Shown in pieces: positions 34,094-37,355 of a stretch of 37,355 nucleotides of DNA (positions within the stretch are counted from its first letter, which is position 1; the number at the start of each line of letters is the position of its first letter). The stretch covers positions 1-37,355 of the forward strand of contig JAJFFE010000350.1 in NCBI GenBank assembly GCA_021776775.1, in the 5' to 3' direction. Position numbers and translations under genes: made by a program. Under the pieces are notes generated by a model that was given only the letters and a program-made list of their open reading frames with translations, made no database searches and was not told where the DNA came from. The stretch comes from Planctomycetota bacterium (GTDB lineage Bacteria; Planctomycetota; UBA8108; UBA1146; JAJFFE01).

Positions 34094-36754
34094 ATGACGC
34101 AAACGCCACGAGATGTTGGCGATCGCCGACCTCAACTGCCCGAAGCGATGCTTCGCAAGTTGAACGGTTTTCGCCAACACGTGCGTCGGATCAAGATGAC
34201 CGAGGTCGGCCTCGCAATCGCGTTCGGCTTCCTCGTTTCCTACTTGTTGGTGTTCGGCTTCGATCGCCTGGGTGAGACCCCGGTGGTGTTGCGCGTTGCG
34301 CTACTCGCGGCCGCGGTTGTCGCGACCGCGCTCGCACTACCGCGCCACCTGTTGCGGTGGGTGTGGAACACGCGCACTCTCGATCAGCTGTCGAAGCTCA
34401 TCGCCCGACGCAACGCCGCGCTCGGGGATCGAGTACTCGGCACCGTCGAATTGTCGCGTGACGAGCACGAGTGGCGACGTTCGCCGGTCCTGGTCGAAGC
34501 GGCAATCGCGCAAGCGGGCACCGACGTCGAGAGCCGTGATCTGACCGAGCTTGCTCCAGTCTCCAAGCACCGCGGTTGGGGTAAGGCGCTCGTCGTCCCC
34601 ACGATTGCCGCTTTGGTCCTGGCGATCACGCTTCCCGCCGTCAGCGCCAACGCGTTGCAACGGTGGATAGCGCCGTGGTCCGATACCGCCCGCTACACGT
34701 TTGCTCGAGTGTCCGCGTTGCCGACGGAAGTCGTCGTTGCTCGCGGTGAAGAGAGCACGTTGAACATTCCGCTCGAAGCCGACTCCCGGTGGAAACCGGA
34801 GCGCGGTGTCGCGACGATCGACGGCATCGAAGTCGAGGCGACTCTCGAGAACGACGCCTACCGATTCGTGCTCCCGGCGCTCGCGGCGACCTCGTCCCTC
34901 GAGATCTCGATTGGCGACGCACGACTCGCAGCCGACGTGCGGCCGGTCGAGCGCCCCGAGATTCGTGGCATGGTCGCGACGATTGCGCTGCCGAGCTACC
35001 TCGGGATCGACGAGCCGCGGACGCAGGACGTTCGCGGTGGCTCGGTCACCGTTGTTGAAGAGAGCGAAGTCAGCTTTCAAGGCAAGGCGACCCGGGCGTT
35101 GACGAGCGCATCTCTCAACGGCGTCGATCTCGCTGTCGAAGGAGCTCGCTTCGAGGTCGCGCGCTGGTCGGTCAAAGAGGACTCGACCCACGAGCTGACC
35201 TGGGTCGACGAGTACGGGCTTGCTGGAAGCGCACCGTTTGGTCTCCACGTGAGATCTCACGTCGACGAAGCGCCCGGACTTTCCGTCAATGACCTACGTC
35301 GCGACATGGTCTTGCTCGAAACAGAGACGCTCAACTTCGAAGTCTGGGCGGAAGACGACTTCGGTGTGCGCGAAGTCGGCCTGCGTTGGAGTGGTGTCGA
35401 AGATACGATCGACAACCCAACCCCGGCCGTGGGTGAGCGAATGATCGCGGCTGGCCAACCGGACCAAACCGAGATCGAAGCCGCGGTCGCGTTCAACGCC
35501 AAACGGCTCGGCATTCCGGCGCAACAGCTTCGCGTGCAGGCGTACGCCAAGGACGCGTTCCCGGGTCGCGAGCTGGTCCTGTCTACGGTCTACAACATCT
35601 ACGTGTTGACGCCCGAACAGCACATGATCTGGTTGACCGGTGAGCTGGCCGAGTGGTTCGAGCAGGCGGTCGAAGTCCGTGACCGTGAGCGCGAGCTACA
35701 CCACAAGAACAAGGCGATGCGCGAAATGGACGTCGCCGAATTCGACGACCCCAAGGCGCGACGCCAAGTCGAGAACCAAGCCATCGCCGAGCGGGCCAAC
35801 GGTCGTCGCCTCAACCGGCTGACGGATCGTGGCAATGACTTGCTCACGCAAGCCGCTCGCAACTCAGAGTTCAACGTGAAGACGATGAACGACTGGGCGG
35901 AAATGGTGAAAATCCTCCAAGACATCGCGTCCAACCGAATGCCTTCGGTTTCGGAGTTACTCGCCAAGGCTTCTTCGGCCGAGGGGCAGAGTGAGTCGAA
36001 GTCGATGCCGAGTACCGGCCAGGTGAAAGACAGCTCCAAGGGCGGGACGAGCCCGCCGACCGAGCAGGGCAAGACGGCTCCGTCGGTCGCCGATATCGAG
36101 TCGAGTTTCAACGAGGCGAGCGACAGCGGGCAGAAGCCGGCCGAAGATCAGCCTCCGACCAAGACCAACTCGAGCCTCGGCTTGGTGGGCACCGTGGTTC
36201 AGGGCGGCGGTCCAAAGCAAGATCCGGAAGACACGCCACCGAGTCCGCCGTCGCCGGCGCAATCGAACATGGACGAAGCGATCGACGAGCAGACCAAGTT
36301 GCTCGCCGAGTTCGACAAGGTTGCCGGCAAGATCTCCGAAATCCTGCGCAATCTCGAAGGCAGCACGTTCGTGAAGCGACTGAAGTCGGCGTCGAGACGT
36401 CAGACGAAGATCGCAGGAACACTCAACGACTCGTTGGAGAAGAGCTTCGGCTTCGATCCGCAAGACATCGACCAAGCGGTCAAGGACACCCTCGAAGACA
36501 GCGCGAATGTCGAGCAAGCGAGCAGCAAACGCCTGTCGAACATTCAAGCCGACCTCGAGGCGTACTCGAGCCGCGTCGAAAATCCGAGCGCCACCACGGT
36601 GATCGGCGAGATGAAGAAGATGTCGGTGAGCAGCAACTTGACCGATATCTCTCGCTCGGTGAAAGCGAACTTCGGCGGCGATTCAATCGCACGCACCGAG
36701 TTCTGGGCCGACACATTCGACCGATGGGCTGAACAGCTCGTCGGCCCCGGCTGA
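34094..36754 (+). CDS. DUF4175-like membrane protein, main part up to the first in-frame UGA
   Basis: This 886-residue stretch has membrane helices at about 37-56, 64-82 and 160-180. Long beta-rich extracytoplasmic domains follow (EIRGMVATIALPSYLGIDEP; LNFEVWAEDDFGVREVGLRW), then coiled-coil and Ser/Pro/Gln-rich segments. It is the large membrane protein that commonly closes MoxR/vWA clusters in planctomycetes. The conventional stop is UGA at 36752-36754, but the frame continues as real coding sequence (see the next entry), so the true protein is longer and the UGA is probably selenocysteine 887. The ATG at 34094 is preceded by GAAGGG; a GTG at 34031 is an alternative. Confidence 0.85.
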   Translation: MTQTPRDVGDRRPQLPEAMLRKLNGFRQHVRRIKMTEVGLAIAFGFLVSYLLVFGFDRLGETPVVLRVALLAAAVVATALALPRHLLRWVWNTRTLDQLSKLIARRNAALGDRVLGTVELSRDEHEWRRSPVLVEAAIAQAGTDVESRDLTELAPVSKHRGWGKALVVPTIAALVLAITLPAVSANALQRWIAPWSDTARYTFARVSALPTEVVVARGEESTLNIPLEADSRWKPERGVATIDGIEVEATLENDAYRFVLPALAATSSLEISIGDARLAADVRPVERPEIRGMVATIALPSYLGIDEPRTQDVRGGSVTVVEESEVSFQGKATRALTSASLNGVDLAVEGARFEVARWSVKEDSTHELTWVDEYGLAGSAPFGLHVRSHVDEAPGLSVNDLRRDMVLLETETLNFEVWAEDDFGVREVGLRWSGVEDTIDNPTPAVGERMIAAGQPDQTEIEAAVAFNAKRLGIPAQQLRVQAYAKDAFPGRELVLSTVYNIYVLTPEQHMIWLTGELAEWFEQAVEVRDRERELHHKNKAMREMDVAEFDDPKARRQVENQAIAERANGRRLNRLTDRGNDLLTQAARNSEFNVKTMNDWAEMVKILQDIASNRMPSVSELLAKASSAEGQSESKSMPSTGQVKDSSKGGTSPPTEQGKTAPSVADIESSFNEASDSGQKPAEDQPPTKTNSSLGLVGTVVQGGGPKQDPEDTPPSPPSPAQSNMDEAIDEQTKLLAEFDKVAGKISEILRNLEGSTFVKRLKSASRRQTKIAGTLNDSLEKSFGFDPQDIDQAVKDTLEDSANVEQASSKRLSNIQADLEAYSSRVENPSATTVIGEMKKMSVSSNLTDISRSVKANFGGDSIARTEFWADTFDRWAEQLVGPG

Positions 36755-37355
36755 AAGAGCGGCGGGACCTGACCTGGGTCCGAGCGCGGCAGTTTGCCGC
36801 CTTCCATCGTTCTCGAGGTGCTGAAGATTACCGAAGCTGAAATGGATCTTCGTGACGAGACTCGCGAAGTCGAACAAGTGCGCTGGGCGCTTGCCGGCGA
36901 CGAGCATGTCGCGCGCGCCGAGCCGTTGGCGAAGAGCCAAGAAGAGCTAGGAACGCGCGTCGAGAAAGTCGTCAAAGACATTATCGAGTTGCCCAAGGGT
37001 GAAACCGACTTCGCTCGTGAAATCGGCATGCTGCGCCGTGTCACGGAAATCATGGACGAAGCCGAAGCCATTCTCGGTCGTCCGGAGACGGGGCCGGTTG
37101 CTATCGCGGCCGAGACCGAAGCAATCGAGCTGCTCCTGCAAGCACGTCGCTCGAGCGGCGGCGGCGGTGGTGGCGGCGGTGCTCCGGGTCGTTCCAACTC
37201 CGGTGGCGACACCGATATTCCGGCGCTCGCGCTGGTCGGTCGTGGTATCGCTCCCGACGCCAAGATCGCCGACCGTGTCGTCTCGCAGGCCGCGGGCGCC
37301 GCGGGGGCCGAGTTCCCGGAAGAGTTCCGTCGTGGTCTCGAAGCGTTGTTCAACG
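36755..37355 (+). CDS. C-terminal continuation of the DUF4175-like gene through a second UGA, cut by window end
   Basis: In the same frame as the upstream gene, codons continue K-S-G-G-T, then UGA at 36770-36772 (position 893), then P-G-S-E-R-G-SLPPSIVLEVLKITEAEMDL and a further 170 or so codons with no stop. The segment has normal composition for a helical domain (EEFRRGLEALFN at the edge), a Gly-rich linker near 37155-37180 and the typical codon bias of its neighbours. From memory, homologous planctomycete proteins continue unbroken from W-A-E-x-L to S-L-P-P-S-I-V-L-E-V through a Cys-rich linker. So both UGAs probably stand for Cys-type positions as selenocysteine. If not, this would be a gene fragment with no start codon. 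Confidence 0.75.
36765..36781 (+). promoter_or_regulatory. SECIS-like hairpin for the first UGA of the DUF4175-like gene
   Basis: GGACC (36765-36769) pairs with GGUCC (36777-36781) around the loop UGACCUG, starting 11 nt after the UGA at 36752-36754. The loop begins at +16 and its second base is G. The loop contains the second UGA. The fit is weaker than for the other two hairpins. Confidence 0.5.
36786..36800 (+). promoter_or_regulatory. SECIS-like hairpin for the second UGA of the DUF4175-like gene
   Basis: GCGGC (36786-36790) and GCCGC (36796-36800) form a perfect 5-bp stem around the loop AGUUU. The stem begins 14 nt after the UGA at 36770-36772, as in qhpC, and the loop has the same N-G-U-N-N form as the qhpC loop UGUAC. 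Confidence 0.7.

Noticed and set aside
37155..37182. GGC/GGT repeat
   Set aside because: It is a poly-glycine linker in the coding frame, not a separate repeat element.
36544..37353. Minus-strand open frame of 269 codons over the end of the DUF4175-like gene
   Set aside because: It is a low-complexity Pro/Ser/Arg product antisense to a clear coding frame; it appears only because the plus-strand frame is broken by UGAs.
1..37355. UGA reassigned genome-wide to Cys or Trp
   Set aside because: Many genes here end with UGA at sensible places (qhpA, qhpD, the sigma factor, DUF58, the BatA-like gene) and TGC, TGT and TGG are used normally.

Overview
The window looks like Planctomycetota, or a close relative. 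It is GC-rich by eye and carries a MoxR / DUF58 / von Willebrand A / DUF4175-like cluster, a DUF6807 plus 3-keto-disaccharide-hydrolase-like fusion, an ECF sigma factor paired with a LolA-like protein, and many secreted proteins of unknown role. This assignment is by pattern recognition only.

Layout. (1) 136-8159, mixed genes: a TetR regulator and an NAD-dependent epimerase facing tandem palindromic operators, an MscS-like channel, a malate-synthase-like protein with altered catalytic motifs, a DUF4388/TPR protein and a zinc-finger protein. (2) 8156-16358 plus 19358-20746, what appears to be a complete quinohemoprotein amine dehydrogenase (QHNDH) system: the ABC exporter qhpF (minus strand), then qhpA-D-C-B-E (plus strand), and the flavin monooxygenase qhpG (minus strand). 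An ECF sigma factor, a LolA-like partner and a DUF2330 protein lie between qhpE and qhpG. (3) 21125-25293, secreted proteins: the DUF6807 fusion, an unknown protein and two tandem SIMPL (DUF541) paralogs. (4) 25414 to the end: MoxR ATPase, DUF58, two large vWA membrane proteins, a secreted repeat protein and a DUF4175-like membrane protein cut by the window end.

Main discovery. The QHNDH gamma-subunit gene qhpC (14093-14410) has one in-frame UGA, at 14258-14260. It falls exactly on the cysteine (Cys27 in the classical mature numbering) that forms a thioether to Asp33. All the other crosslink residues are kept at exact spacing. A hairpin with a 5-nt loop of the form N-G-U-N-N begins 14 nt after the UGA, which is bacterial SECIS geometry. 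I read this as a selenocysteine-containing QHNDH with a predicted selenoether (Sec-Asp) crosslink made by the radical SAM enzyme QhpD. Independently, the DUF4175-like gene at the right edge stops at a UGA (36752-36754), yet the same frame continues as clear coding sequence through a second UGA (36770-36772) to the window end. Both UGAs are followed by SECIS-like hairpins, the second with the same +14 start and N-G-U-N-N loop. UGA is an ordinary stop for many other genes here, so general reassignment is unlikely. The window thus seems to hold two unrecognised selenoproteins, both of which standard gene calling would truncate.

How the QHNDH genes work together (established for Paracoccus/Pseudomonas): QhpD builds crosslinks in the QhpC precursor in the cytoplasm, QhpG hydroxylates the tryptophan that becomes the CTQ cofactor, QhpE removes the leader, QhpF exports the subunit, and it joins the diheme QhpA and beta-propeller QhpB in the periplasm to oxidise primary amines.
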